64,000 bases of DNA, from NCBI GenBank assembly GCA_026705765.1, contig JAPPAB010000104.1:1-64000 (forward strand), in the 5' to 3' direction. Below the pieces are notes generated by a model. That model was not told the origin of the DNA. It made no database searches and worked only from the letters and a program-made list of their open reading frames with translations. Numbering within the stretch: position 1 is the first letter of the stretch; the number at the start of each line of letters is the position of its first letter. Source of the stretch: Gemmatimonadota bacterium (GTDB taxonomy: Bacteria > Latescibacterota > UBA2968). The position numbers and the translations under genes are program-made. Below, piece by piece: positions 52,378 to 61,051 of this stretch.

Positions 52378-53649
52378 ATGGAGCACATGAAAGAAAATGT
52401 AGATGTTCTGGTCATTGGCGGTGGTACAGCGGGCACCATTGCTGCGGTACAAGCTGGGCGCACGGGACTTCGCACAGCCCTGATTGAATCCGGCAGCCAA
52501 CTCGGTGGTGTAACCACAACGGGTGGGGTCTCGTTTCCGGGCCTTTTTCACGCCTGGGGAAAGCAAATTATTGCGGGTATTGGGTGGGAACTCGTTACAA
52601 AAGCTGTGGCACTTGACAGTAGAAAATTGCCAGATTTTTCAGTACCTCCCGAGCGCCATTGGATGCACCAGATTCGCATCAACGGTCCAGTATATGCCGC
52701 ACTCGTCGAAGAAGCCTGTACGCAAGCAGGTGTGAAATTACATTTCTACGAAATACCGACTCGGGTTTCAGAAACGGACACGGGCTGGACAGTAGAAACC
52801 ACAGGCAAAAGCATGCGCCGCACTATATGGGCCAAACAGTTAATTGATTGTACTGGTGGCGCAAATATTGTCGGGCAGATCGGTTTTCCGCGTTTGCGCG
52901 AACAAGAAACCCAACCCGGCACGTTGATTTTTGAACTCGGGGGTTATAATGTCGAATCACTGGATGAGGAGGTCATTCAGGCGCATTTTTCTGCTGCCAT
53001 TAAAGATGGCCGCTTGCAGCACGGCGATGTAATGAATCCACGGGTGCGATTTATCCGTTATCTTCGAAATGGCGGAAATGCCCAGCATGTATTTGGTGCT
53101 GATGCATCAACCTCTGACAGGCATACAAAAACCAACATAGCAGGGCGACAGGCGCTATTGCGGATTCTGCGTTTTGTGCGTTCTCTACCAGGGTGCGAAA
53201 ACGCATGTGTTTTGAAAGCTCAGGCAGAAACAGCCGTGCGTGAGACCTATCGCATTGTTGGCGATGTGCAAATAACCCATGAAGATTACACGAGTGGACG
53301 GTTTTTTGATGACGCCGTATCCTATTCTTTTTACCCCATCGATCTCCACGACCGCGATGGCATCAAACCCAGACCGCTATCCAAAGGAATCGTTCCCACC
53401 GTCCCTCTTCGCGCGCTTATCCCCAAAGAGAGTCGCAATTTGCTGGTCGCTGGTCGCAGCGTGAGCAGTGACCGGTTGGCGAACTCCGCTTTGCGAGTAC
53501 AGGCTTCATCTATGGCCATGGGACAAGCTGTAGGTGCTGCCGCTGCATTATCTGTGCGTCTGGAAACCACACCTCGCGAAGTCCCTATTTCCGATCTGCG
53601 CGAATTGCTCTTGTCACATGGCGCAGTTGTACCTGGTTTAGATAAATAG
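52378..53649 (+). CDS. FAD-dependent oxidoreductase (FAD_oxidored type)
   Basis: A 423-residue flavoprotein with a Rossmann FAD motif GGGTAGT (about residues 14-20), GVTTTGGVSFPG, and WAKQLIDCTGGANI, and a late LLVAGRSVSSDRLANSALRVQ that fits the family common in Planctomycetota and Verrucomicrobiota. It likely oxidises a sugar or other polyol. GGGAG precedes the ATG. Co-transcribed with the ArsR gene by position. Confidence 0.8.
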   Translation: MEHMKENVDVLVIGGGTAGTIAAVQAGRTGLRTALIESGSQLGGVTTTGGVSFPGLFHAWGKQIIAGIGWELVTKAVALDSRKLPDFSVPPERHWMHQIRINGPVYAALVEEACTQAGVKLHFYEIPTRVSETDTGWTVETTGKSMRRTIWAKQLIDCTGGANIVGQIGFPRLREQETQPGTLIFELGGYNVESLDEEVIQAHFSAAIKDGRLQHGDVMNPRVRFIRYLRNGGNAQHVFGADASTSDRHTKTNIAGRQALLRILRFVRSLPGCENACVLKAQAETAVRETYRIVGDVQITHEDYTSGRFFDDAVSYSFYPIDLHDRDGIKPRPLSKGIVPTVPLRALIPKESRNLLVAGRSVSSDRLANSALRVQASSMAMGQAVGAAAALSVRLETTPREVPISDLRELLLSHGAVVPGLDK

Positions 53650-53686
53650 AGGATTATGATAAACCTGATCTAAAAAGGAGATCGCA

Positions 53687-54505
53687 ATGGCGAAAATAGA
53701 TTTGCCAGTAATTACGCGAAGCAAGCTGGTATCTGACTTATCAAAACTGGGGATTGTCCCGGGCGATACCCTGATGCTGCACGCGTCTGTCAAGGCAGTC
53801 GGCTGGATCGTTGGCGGACCAGATATTGTGATTCAGGCAATTTTGGACGTGATTGGACCTGCGGGCACCTTGATGATGTACATAAAATGCGAGGAGCCTC
53901 TAAACGAAATTGAATATTGGCCAGAGGACTGGCAAAAAGCGTACCTGGCAGAATGCCCACCGTTTGATCCCAAACGGACACGCGCCTTCCGCAAGTGGAG
54001 CATCCTCACCGAGCACCTCCGAACATGGCCCGGCGCGTATTGCAGCAACCATCCCGAAGCAAGAATGGCGGCTATTGGCGCAAAAGCGGAGTGGATCACA
54101 TCGGATCACCCCCTCCAATTTGGTTATGGTGCAGGCTCCCCTCTCGCAAAATTGTGCAAAGTCAGGGGGCGAATACTACTGCTTGGACCACTCTTTGATA
54201 GCCTGACGATTCTACATTACGCAGAGCATATTGCTGACGTGCCCAACAAGAAAACTGAGCGCTATCGGTGGCCCATCTTGCGTGATGGCAAGTGCGAATG
54301 GATAGAATTTGAGCAATTTGACACTTCTGGTGGCATCGTCGATTGGGGGCCCCCCAATGGCGACTATTTCCTTCGTATTGTAGAGGAATATATGACCCAG
54401 GCAAGCTATACAACAGGACGGGTTGGAGCCGCAGACTCTTATTTGTTCGACGCTAAGGATCTGACCGATTTTGCCGTTGCATGGTTAGAAGAACATTTCG
54501 GTTAG
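53687..54505 (+). CDS. Aminoglycoside 3-N-acetyltransferase-fold protein (AAC(3)/YokD)
   Basis: A 272-residue acetyltransferase with the AAC(3) signature GDTLMLHASVKAVGWIVGGPD (about residues 26-46), HPEARMAAIGAKAEWI, and LFDSLTILHYAEHIAD with the catalytic His. AAAGGAG precedes the ATG. Known relatives acetylate aminoglycosides or use other amines. The nearby ANT-like and APH-like genes make this the third aminoglycoside-modification fold within 6 kb. Confidence 0.85.
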   Translation: MAKIDLPVITRSKLVSDLSKLGIVPGDTLMLHASVKAVGWIVGGPDIVIQAILDVIGPAGTLMMYIKCEEPLNEIEYWPEDWQKAYLAECPPFDPKRTRAFRKWSILTEHLRTWPGAYCSNHPEARMAAIGAKAEWITSDHPLQFGYGAGSPLAKLCKVRGRILLLGPLFDSLTILHYAEHIADVPNKKTERYRWPILRDGKCEWIEFEQFDTSGGIVDWGPPNGDYFLRIVEEYMTQASYTTGRVGAADSYLFDAKDLTDFAVAWLEEHFG

Positions 54506-54539
54506 ATGGAGAAATTGCCAGTAATGGACTGAATGCAAA

Positions 54540-55031
54540 ATGACTATCAAAATCCGTAAGGCAAACGGGGCGGATATAGCCGCCATCCTTTCGATGCAGG
54601 AAGACCTGACATCCGAAGGCGCAATATGGGGCTATGGCCCCGATTCGGCAGAAGTGTGGAATGACCGCAACCTGGATTGGCTCTTTTTGGCGATAGATGG
54701 TTGTGAGCCTGTTGGTTTCATCTATTGTGAGGAACGGCCATATCGAGGCGAATGTGTATTCCCCGAAGGTAGCCGTATTCTCGAAATCATTGAACTATAT
54801 GTGCGTCCCGAATCCCGCCACAGTGGAATAGGCCAGCGACTGGTCAAAACTGCTCAATCAAAAGCAGAAGCCGCTGGATTCGGTTACATGCGGCTCTACT
54901 CGGCAGCGAAGCGTTTCGATGACATCCTTGCATTTTATCGGGACTGTGGATTTGCTCCCTGGTACCTCGAGATGGTGAAACCGATCGAAGAGTTAGATTG
55001 GGGAAAACCTGTAGGGAAAGAAGTGTGGTAA
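54540..55031 (+). CDS. GNAT N-acetyltransferase
   Basis: A 163-residue acetyltransferase: MTIKIRKANGADIAAILSMQ, IELYVRPESRHSGIGQRLVK (about residues 83-102), and the DDILAFYRDCGF tail. It ends one base before an in-frame ATG of the next GNAT region, so the two GNATs form a tandem pair. Confidence 0.85.
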   Translation: MTIKIRKANGADIAAILSMQEDLTSEGAIWGYGPDSAEVWNDRNLDWLFLAIDGCEPVGFIYCEERPYRGECVFPEGSRILEIIELYVRPESRHSGIGQRLVKTAQSKAEAAGFGYMRLYSAAKRFDDILAFYRDCGFAPWYLEMVKPIEELDWGKPVGKEVW

Positions 55032-55064
55032 ATGCCAGGATACATTCTAATAAAAGGTCTCTCC

Positions 55065-55529
55065 ATGAAAGAGTTGAACATTCGGAAGGCGGATGCAACT
55101 GACAGCGACTTTGTCTTTGCCGTAAAGAAGGCCGCATTCCGCGAATATGTAGAGCAAGTCGAGGGCTGGGACGATACACATCAGAGGGGATTACACAACA
55201 AGCGGTTTGATTCGCAGGATTTTCGCATTATCCAATTTCAGGGAAACGATGTAGGATTCTTCTCCACATCCTGTACTTCCGATTCTCTCAAGGTCCATCA
55301 GCTCTTTATCCATCTAGAGTATCAGGGCAGAGGGATTGGATCAGCATGTATGACACGCATTCTCACTGATGCTGACGCTACGGGGAAGGCTGTGAAACTG
55401 CAAGTATTAAAGATCAACATCCGCGGCATCGCCTTCTACCAGAGACTGGGATTTTCAATCATCGGTGAAGATTCTACACATGTTCAGATGAAAAAACTGC
55501 CAGCACTTACAGACCCGGCGCTTCTATAA
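55065..55529 (+). CDS. GNAT N-acetyltransferase
   Basis: A 154-residue acetyltransferase: MKELNIRKADATDSDFVFAV, AFREYVEQVEGWDD, LFIHLEYQGRGIGSACM, and INIRGIAFYQRLGF. ATG 55065 has AAGG upstream; ATG 55032 would add 11 residues without a better site. Its 3' end overlaps the convergent PhyH gene by 23 bases. Confidence 0.85.
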   Translation: MKELNIRKADATDSDFVFAVKKAAFREYVEQVEGWDDTHQRGLHNKRFDSQDFRIIQFQGNDVGFFSTSCTSDSLKVHQLFIHLEYQGRGIGSACMTRILTDADATGKAVKLQVLKINIRGIAFYQRLGFSIIGEDSTHVQMKKLPALTDPALL

Positions 55530-56346
55530 AATGCGTCAGTTCACAGATTTTACCGTCCAAACAGATCGGTGGTCGATTTGGATTCATTCCCCAGGGATCG
55601 GACATTTGCCGTATCGTCTCTTCATCGGCTTTGGACATATAAACACTCGCTTTGCCAATCCGCGGACGATCTGAGAAATTAGCAGAAGATCGGTGGATCA
55701 GATCTTGATGCCACACAATCACATCGCCAGGATCAGTCTCAATACGCACCACATCGTCCTCGGTAAATCCGTGCTTAAAGGGATCCATCTCCCTCAAAAT
55801 CTTACCCGTCTGCTCGTGCTCCAAACGCCCCAGAGTATGCGATCCAGGAATCAGTTCCATACACCCATTTTCAACATCTGCCGCATCCAGCCCCAGCCAG
55901 AAATCGAAAAGCACAGGCACGGGTATATCCTCTGAACCATCGAAAGGACTCGCATCCTGGTGCCACGGTACCTCACCGCCACAACGGGGAGGTTTCATAA
56001 AGAACCCGCCGCCATTAAGTGGATAAATATCGGGACCTAACACTTCCATAGCCAATGCGATAAGCCTGGGGTGTGCAGCAGAATATTTCCACAATACCCG
56101 ATCGCGAAACGAAATCTCATTGATCCAATCAAATCGCAACAGAGGATCGGGATGGTTCTGGTACGCCTCGTCCTGCACATCTATAATCGCCCGAAGCTTA
56201 TCGCGGTAAAAATCAATACGGAGCGCAATCTCTCGCAATCGATCCTTACAAACCCTAATATCCGAATCGCTCAGGACGCCCTTTTCTACAAAATATCCGG
56301 TATCGAGCAAAATCTCCCGTTTCGATCTCACACCTGCATTTGCCAT
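55507..56346 (-). CDS. Phytanoyl-CoA dioxygenase-like protein
   Basis: A 279-residue Fe(II)/2-oxoglutarate dioxygenase-like protein with the iron motif WHQDAS (about residues 129-134), PGSHTLG, the distal His in DLIHRSSANFS, and Arg in DRPRIG. All three iron ligands and the 2-oxoglutarate Arg are present, unlike the protein at 13617. GGGAG precedes the start. Divergent from the VOC gene at 56582 across a 235-base gap with no gene. Confidence 0.85.
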   Translation of the reverse strand: MANAGVRSKREILLDTGYFVEKGVLSDSDIRVCKDRLREIALRIDFYRDKLRAIIDVQDEAYQNHPDPLLRFDWINEISFRDRVLWKYSAAHPRLIALAMEVLGPDIYPLNGGGFFMKPPRCGGEVPWHQDASPFDGSEDIPVPVLFDFWLGLDAADVENGCMELIPGSHTLGRLEHEQTGKILREMDPFKHGFTEDDVVRIETDPGDVIVWHQDLIHRSSANFSDRPRIGKASVYMSKADEETIRQMSDPWGMNPNRPPICLDGKICELTHFIEAPGL

Positions 56347-56581
56347 CTCCCGCTCCCTGTGCTAAAACGCAATCTCCCCACAGATCATTGCATAATATTT
56401 ATTTTTTTCAGATATTAAAGGATACGCTCTTTGCTTTTCCCCATACGCAATTTGAATATATCCCTTAAAATGGACAAAGTCGAGTCTAAAGGAATTTCAG
56501 CTATCGTAAATACCAGAGTTCAATAGCAAAGTACTACAAGGCAGTTTTCGACTTCCGATCAATCATTAGGGAGACAAAACA

Positions 56582-56968
56582 GTGAGCATACATCGCATCA
56601 CCGCAATGGTTCCAATAACCGATTTGGATCAAGCCATAACCTTCTACTCACAAGGCCTGGGTCTCCAGGTCACCCAGCGTAAAGACGAGTGGGGCCATGC
56701 CCTGCTGGAAGGTGAACACGGTTGCCAGGTGATGATAGACCGTTCGATTCGCACGGAATCGAACGCCTCAACCGTCGTTTACTACTATACGTCCGATATT
56801 GAAACGTTAAGAGACCGCGTGATCGCCGCTGGTTTCGAACCCGATCCTATCCGCATAACCTTCTACGGCATGACAGAATTTCGAGTTCGCGATCCCGATG
56901 GCAATCAGGTCTGGATCGGCGCGCGTGAGGCTCCCGATACCTATTTAAACTCAGGAGATCGTATATGA
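56582..56968 (+). CDS. VOC (glyoxalase fold) protein
   Basis: A 128-residue protein: ITAMVPITDLDQAITFYSQGLGLQVTQRKDEWGHALLEG, then a second module ending FRVRDPDGNQVWIGA. GTG start with AGGGAG upstream. Its stop overlaps the ATG of the PhyH gene (ATGA), so the two are coupled. Substrate unknown. Confidence 0.85.
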   Translation: MSIHRITAMVPITDLDQAITFYSQGLGLQVTQRKDEWGHALLEGEHGCQVMIDRSIRTESNASTVVYYYTSDIETLRDRVIAAGFEPDPIRITFYGMTEFRVRDPDGNQVWIGAREAPDTYLNSGDRI

Positions 56969-57807
56969 AAAACCCATCAAAAACAAATACCAATCGCATG
57001 ACACCCGATGAAATTCAGCACTGGAAACGCAATGGTTATTTTGTGCGCGAAAACGTCTTTTCACATAAGGAAAACGACGACCTGCGACAGGTCGCCGAAG
57101 ACATTGTCGCGGGAAAGCGAAAAATGCCAATGGCTCACATCGACCGCAATGCCCTTGTCCGGGACGGCAAAGACACGCGGTCTGGCATCTACGCCATGCA
57201 CAAAATCCACCACCCCAGTTGCTACATCCCGGAATTCCTCGCCCGCGTGCGCGACCCACGCCTGACAGACCCGGTTGCCGATATTCTCGGCCCAGACATT
57301 CTGGGCATCAACAACCTGTTTATCTGGAAAGCCCCAGAAATCGGATTGGGATTCCCCTGGCACCAGGACAAATTTTATTTTGGCAAACGGTTCAGAACAG
57401 CAACAACTGTCGGCACCTGGACAGCAGTCGATCCAGCCGATCGCGAAAACGGCTGCCTCTACGTAATTCCCGGCAGTCACAAACAGGAAATCTCCGAACA
57501 CGACGACATTGAAGGATCTCAGCAAAATGAATTCAAACTCGCGCGCAATGCCCGCGATGAGGACGGCATTCCCGTAGAAGCCCCCCCTGGTGCGGTCATC
57601 TGGTTCCACTCTCACCTGCTACACAAAAGCACAAATAATCATAGCCAACGATTTAGGCGCAGCTATGTATCGCACTACTTAAGCGCGCAAGCAGAATGGA
57701 TGAATTCGGAAAACGCTGGCAAAGGCCAGCCCATCATGTGGGTAAGAGGACAAACCTTTTCCGGTAAAGTTCAAGAGGTTACGCGAGAAGTTATTCCCGC
57801 TGAGTAA
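56965..57807 (+). CDS. Phytanoyl-CoA dioxygenase-like protein
   Basis: A 280-residue Fe(II)/2-oxoglutarate dioxygenase-like protein: IQHWKRNGYFVRENVF, iron motif WHQDKF (about residues 132-137), CLYVIPGSHKQ, distal His in HLLHKSTNNHS and Arg in RFRRSY. It is one of two PhyH proteins here with a complete iron site. It follows the VOC gene by overlap. Confidence 0.85.
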   Translation: MKNPSKTNTNRMTPDEIQHWKRNGYFVRENVFSHKENDDLRQVAEDIVAGKRKMPMAHIDRNALVRDGKDTRSGIYAMHKIHHPSCYIPEFLARVRDPRLTDPVADILGPDILGINNLFIWKAPEIGLGFPWHQDKFYFGKRFRTATTVGTWTAVDPADRENGCLYVIPGSHKQEISEHDDIEGSQQNEFKLARNARDEDGIPVEAPPGAVIWFHSHLLHKSTNNHSQRFRRSYVSHYLSAQAEWMNSENAGKGQPIMWVRGQTFSGKVQEVTREVIPAE

Positions 57808-57878
57808 TATACCGCGTACAATGTCAAATACTTTGAGCAATTAAGCCACCCACAGATATCCTATTCAAAGACATCCAA

Positions 57879-59243
57879 ATGCAAAAACATAAACGACATC
57901 AAGATACCTCCGAACGCGATCAATACGGCGGCTGGACAGGCAAAAAATTTGAGGCAACTGGCTTTTTTCGCATAGAAAAAGACGAAAGATGGTGGCTCGT
58001 AACGCCCGAAGGAAATGCGTTTCTGAGCTTCGGGATAAACCACCTGCATCCCCATCTGTGGAAACAGGACTACAATCGTGAAGCCTGGAAAAAGCGATTG
58101 GGTATAGACAATCTGGACAGCCGAGAATTCACACCTGCCCTCAAAACCTGGTTCCTGCAAACATGTCGTCAATACGGCTTCAACACAGTAGGCGTACACA
58201 CAGAACTCTCAGCCGTCAATCGTCCGCAGCCATCTATGCCCTATATGCAGTCGATTCACTTCGTTGATATCCCGCATTGGCAGCAAGAAATACCCGACAG
58301 CAATTTTTTGGATGTCTTTTCAGACGCGTTTGCCTCACACTGCGGTCAGATGGCAAAGGAGTTTGCTGCGCCTGCAAAAGATGATCCCTTCCTCCTCGGT
58401 TATGCCATGACCGACTGCCCGTTATTTACAGAAGAAGATTGCAGGGAACGCCCCGACGTAATTGGCGGCGCACGACGGGAAGCTCGAATCGGCTGGCCGA
58501 GGCGATTGCGCAATTTGGATGCCAGTGCACCGGGTAAAAAGGCTTATGTTCAGACCATACGCGATATCTATCGCGGACAAATCAGCGATTTCAACGCAAC
58601 TTATGACACGCAATTTGATTCGTTTGACGCGCTCCAAACAGCAGAGAACTGGCGGCCAAACACCGATCTTTCCAATGGAAACGAAACCCGCGACAATATT
58701 GAATTCCTCCAAAAAGTCGTCGCAAAATACTACCAGACAACGCGGGACGCGATCCGCCGATACGATCCAAACCATCTGTTCGTCGGCGACAAAATCAATG
58801 CCAACACAGATGCGCTGGATACCCTCTTGCCCATTACAAGCCAATTTACCGACATCGTGTTCTATCAGATGTATGCCCGATACGAGGTGCAAAAACCCGG
58901 GTTAGATCGCTGGTACAGGACCGCCGACAAACCGCTGATCAATGGCGATTCTGCTTTCACGATGATCACAGACACCATGCCGCGCCCCTACGGTCCCGTG
59001 GCCGACAACATCGAACAGCGAGCCGAATGGACCGATGAGTTCTTTCGGAATGCCTTTGCGCGTCCAGAATTTATTGGCTGGCACTATTGCGGCCTGATCG
59101 ATGCATCCAACCTGGTCGCCCAAAAACAGGACCGCCAGCATTCTGGATTGCTCACCGGCTACGGCGAACCATATCCCGAACTCTTGAAAGTCCTCAAAAC
59201 CTGCACAAACGAAATGTACGAGATTGCTACACACAAACTCTGA
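57879..59243 (+). CDS. GH-A-type glycoside hydrolase (agarase-like)
   Basis: A 454-residue TIM-barrel enzyme whose N-terminus reads GGWTGKKFEATGFFRIEKDERWWLV, then PEGNAFLSFGINHLHPH, the pattern of proteins annotated as agarase or beta-galactosidase-like. Later DPNHLFVGDKINA, QMYARYEVQKPG, PLINGDSAF and EFIGWHYCGLIDASN fit barrel strands. No signal peptide is visible. The catalytic Glu pair cannot be assigned safely. Likely acts on marine or plant polysaccharides. Confidence 0.65.
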   Translation: MQKHKRHQDTSERDQYGGWTGKKFEATGFFRIEKDERWWLVTPEGNAFLSFGINHLHPHLWKQDYNREAWKKRLGIDNLDSREFTPALKTWFLQTCRQYGFNTVGVHTELSAVNRPQPSMPYMQSIHFVDIPHWQQEIPDSNFLDVFSDAFASHCGQMAKEFAAPAKDDPFLLGYAMTDCPLFTEEDCRERPDVIGGARREARIGWPRRLRNLDASAPGKKAYVQTIRDIYRGQISDFNATYDTQFDSFDALQTAENWRPNTDLSNGNETRDNIEFLQKVVAKYYQTTRDAIRRYDPNHLFVGDKINANTDALDTLLPITSQFTDIVFYQMYARYEVQKPGLDRWYRTADKPLINGDSAFTMITDTMPRPYGPVADNIEQRAEWTDEFFRNAFARPEFIGWHYCGLIDASNLVAQKQDRQHSGLLTGYGEPYPELLKVLKTCTNEMYEIATHKL

Positions 59244-59331
59244 GCTGTCATGCTCAGGCAGTCAAGATATTCATCCCTGGAGACAGTTTCAATAATCTCA
59301 GCAGCATACCGGATAAGGAACCCAAATAGCT

Positions 59332-59913
59332 GTGAACAACGTCAAAGACAGCCGAATCTTCTACACCAAAGGAAGAATCGTTGGCCTCACTGAGTTCCTG
59401 ATGGAAGATTATAGGCCGTTCTACCAAACGTGGAAGGATATCTCAACGCAGAAAAACTTCAATACGACGCACTATTGGGAATCCTACGAGGATTTCCTTG
59501 CACTTTTTACCAACCCGGACAGACCGCCACAACGGTTCAATGCCACTATTGTTCGTTTGAAGGATCAAGTTCCCGTTGGTCGCATCAGCCTTGCTCCGGC
59601 ACACCTTGAACCAGATCTGGGCATCTGGATCTATAAGCCCTTCAGATTTAAGGGATACGGAACAGAAGCCGTGCAACTCTCAGTGGACTTTATTTTCGGA
59701 GAATTTGACCTCGAATATATTATTGCCGGAATATACGAGCACAATCAGCCAAGCATCAATCTTTTTACAAAAGTCGGCTTCTTTCGAGCCCCCGAACTCG
59801 ACGAAATTGAAGACAACGATTTCAGTGATGGCAAAATTGCACAACTTGGGTTTCGAATAAACAAAGCTCAAGATTCTGGAAAGGCGAAAACGCCATACGA
59901 CACAAAGATGTAA
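59332..59913 (+). CDS. GNAT N-acetyltransferase (RimJ/RimL-like)
   Basis: A 193-residue acetyltransferase starting at GTG: LTEFLMEDYRPFYQTWKDIS, then LGIWIYKPFRFKGYGTEAVQL and INLFTKVGFFRA. It is followed by a HIT gene after 13 bases and is probably co-transcribed with it. Confidence 0.85.
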   Translation: MNNVKDSRIFYTKGRIVGLTEFLMEDYRPFYQTWKDISTQKNFNTTHYWESYEDFLALFTNPDRPPQRFNATIVRLKDQVPVGRISLAPAHLEPDLGIWIYKPFRFKGYGTEAVQLSVDFIFGEFDLEYIIAGIYEHNQPSINLFTKVGFFRAPELDEIEDNDFSDGKIAQLGFRINKAQDSGKAKTPYDTKM

Positions 59914-59926
59914 TGAAAGGCTGGAT

Positions 59927-60415
59927 ATGAACGATAGTGTCAGGTGCAAAACGTGCGAATTAACAGAGCAAAGAAGACTGGGTAAGGCACCACTTTGGGA
60001 CTGCATTTACCAGACCGAATACTGGGACGTAGTACATGCATACAACACCTCTTTACCTGGGTGGCTGGTGTTGGTTCTGCAACGACACATTGAATCGCTT
60101 GATGAACTTACTGAGCAGGAAGCCGATGAATTGGGGGGCCTGATTCGCCGTGTTTCCTTGTCCCTCAAAAGTGTAATCGGATGCGTGAAAACATACGTAA
60201 TTCAGTTCGCCGAACATGAGGATCACCCACATGTTCATTTCCATATTGTGCCACGAATGGCTAATCAACCAGCCAACCGGCGAAGTGTTCAAATATTTGG
60301 TTATTTGGGAGTCTCTCCAGAAGAAAGAGTAAGTGAAGATCAAATGAATGAGATTTGCGCAAGAATTAGGAATGATCTACTATCTACTGAGCATTATAAT
60401 ATGCGAGTCGTATAA
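59927..60415 (+). CDS. HIT-family hydrolase
   Basis: A 162-residue protein with the histidine triad HPHVHFHIVPR (about residues 97-107), typical of nucleotide hydrolases or transferases acting on AMP-linked substrates. A CxxC pair near the N-terminus (CKTCEL) may bind zinc. Substrate unknown. Confidence 0.85.
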   Translation: MNDSVRCKTCELTEQRRLGKAPLWDCIYQTEYWDVVHAYNTSLPGWLVLVLQRHIESLDELTEQEADELGGLIRRVSLSLKSVIGCVKTYVIQFAEHEDHPHVHFHIVPRMANQPANRRSVQIFGYLGVSPEERVSEDQMNEICARIRNDLLSTEHYNMRVV

Positions 60416-60436
60416 CCTGCCTGTATAAGGAATTCT

Positions 60437-60667
60437 GTGTCTAATCATCCCAATAAGCATATTCGAGCAGCCATTGCGTACGCATTAGATCATGGTTGGA
60501 CGGTTCGGAAAGCTGGGCCACGGGCCCACACATGGGGCCGTTTGTATTGTGAACAGAGTGATCGAACAGGTTGTGTGAGAGCTATATACTCTACACCCAG
60601 GAATCCAGAAGATCACGCCAAAGACATCCGTCGGGCTGTGGACCGTTGCCCGCATCATCTGTCGTAA
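60437..60667 (+). CDS. Small basic protein, HicA-like
   Basis: A 76-residue protein: HIRAAIAYALDHGWTVRKAGPRAHTWGRLYC, then STPRNPEDHAKDIRRAVDRC. The Gly-Trp, His and Arg positions resemble HicA-type mRNA interferases, but the similarity is weak. GTG start with AAGGA. It is followed by an acidic protein after 26 bases, as in toxin-antitoxin modules. Confidence 0.4.
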   Translation: MSNHPNKHIRAAIAYALDHGWTVRKAGPRAHTWGRLYCEQSDRTGCVRAIYSTPRNPEDHAKDIRRAVDRCPHHLS

Positions 60668-60693
60668 ACTGTAAATTGGAAAGGTTAAGTCCA

Positions 60694-60948
60694 ATGACCA
60701 AATACGAATTTACCTTAATTCTCAAAGGACAATTCGAACTAACAGAAGAAATTGCAGACGAATTGTTCGAGGCCGGTTGTGACGATGGAACACCAGGGAT
60801 ATGCAACGGGGTCTTTTCGATTGATTTCCACCGAGAGGGAGATTCCCTGGAAGCAGCTATTTGTTCAGCCATCGCAAATGTAAAATCGGCAGGTTATGAG
60901 GTAGCGCGCGCGGAAATTGAAACTGAAGCCATGTCGCAGCCTGTATAA
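60694..60948 (+). CDS. Small acidic protein, possible partner of the preceding gene
   Basis: An 84-residue acidic protein: MTKYEFTLILKGQFELTEEIADELFEAGCDDGTPG, then VFSIDFHREGDSLEAAICSAIANVKSAGYEVARAEIE. It looks like a ferredoxin-like or small antitoxin-like fold; family not named. Its stop lies inside the debris that starts at 60945. Confidence 0.45.
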   Translation: MTKYEFTLILKGQFELTEEIADELFEAGCDDGTPGICNGVFSIDFHREGDSLEAAICSAIANVKSAGYEVARAEIETEAMSQPV

Positions 60949-61023
60949 AACATCAACGTTTCTTTGTTAAGGCTCTGACTGAAACTTTAAATGAATAAAA
61001 GCAAAATCATACCATTCTACGGA
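60945..61023 (+). pseudogene. Debris joining a phosphoesterase 3' end to a methyltransferase 5' end
   Basis: Bases 60945-60975 match 61872-61902 (29 of 31), the last codons and stop of the metallophosphoesterase. Bases 60980-61023 match the start region of the methyltransferase at 62679 (about 41 of 44), including its ATG. In the intact order a GNAT gene lies between these two genes; the debris lacks it. It ends 28 bases before the phosphoesterase start. Confidence 0.75.
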
Positions 61024-61051
61024 AGGGACTATTTGGTAGAAGGAACTTAAA

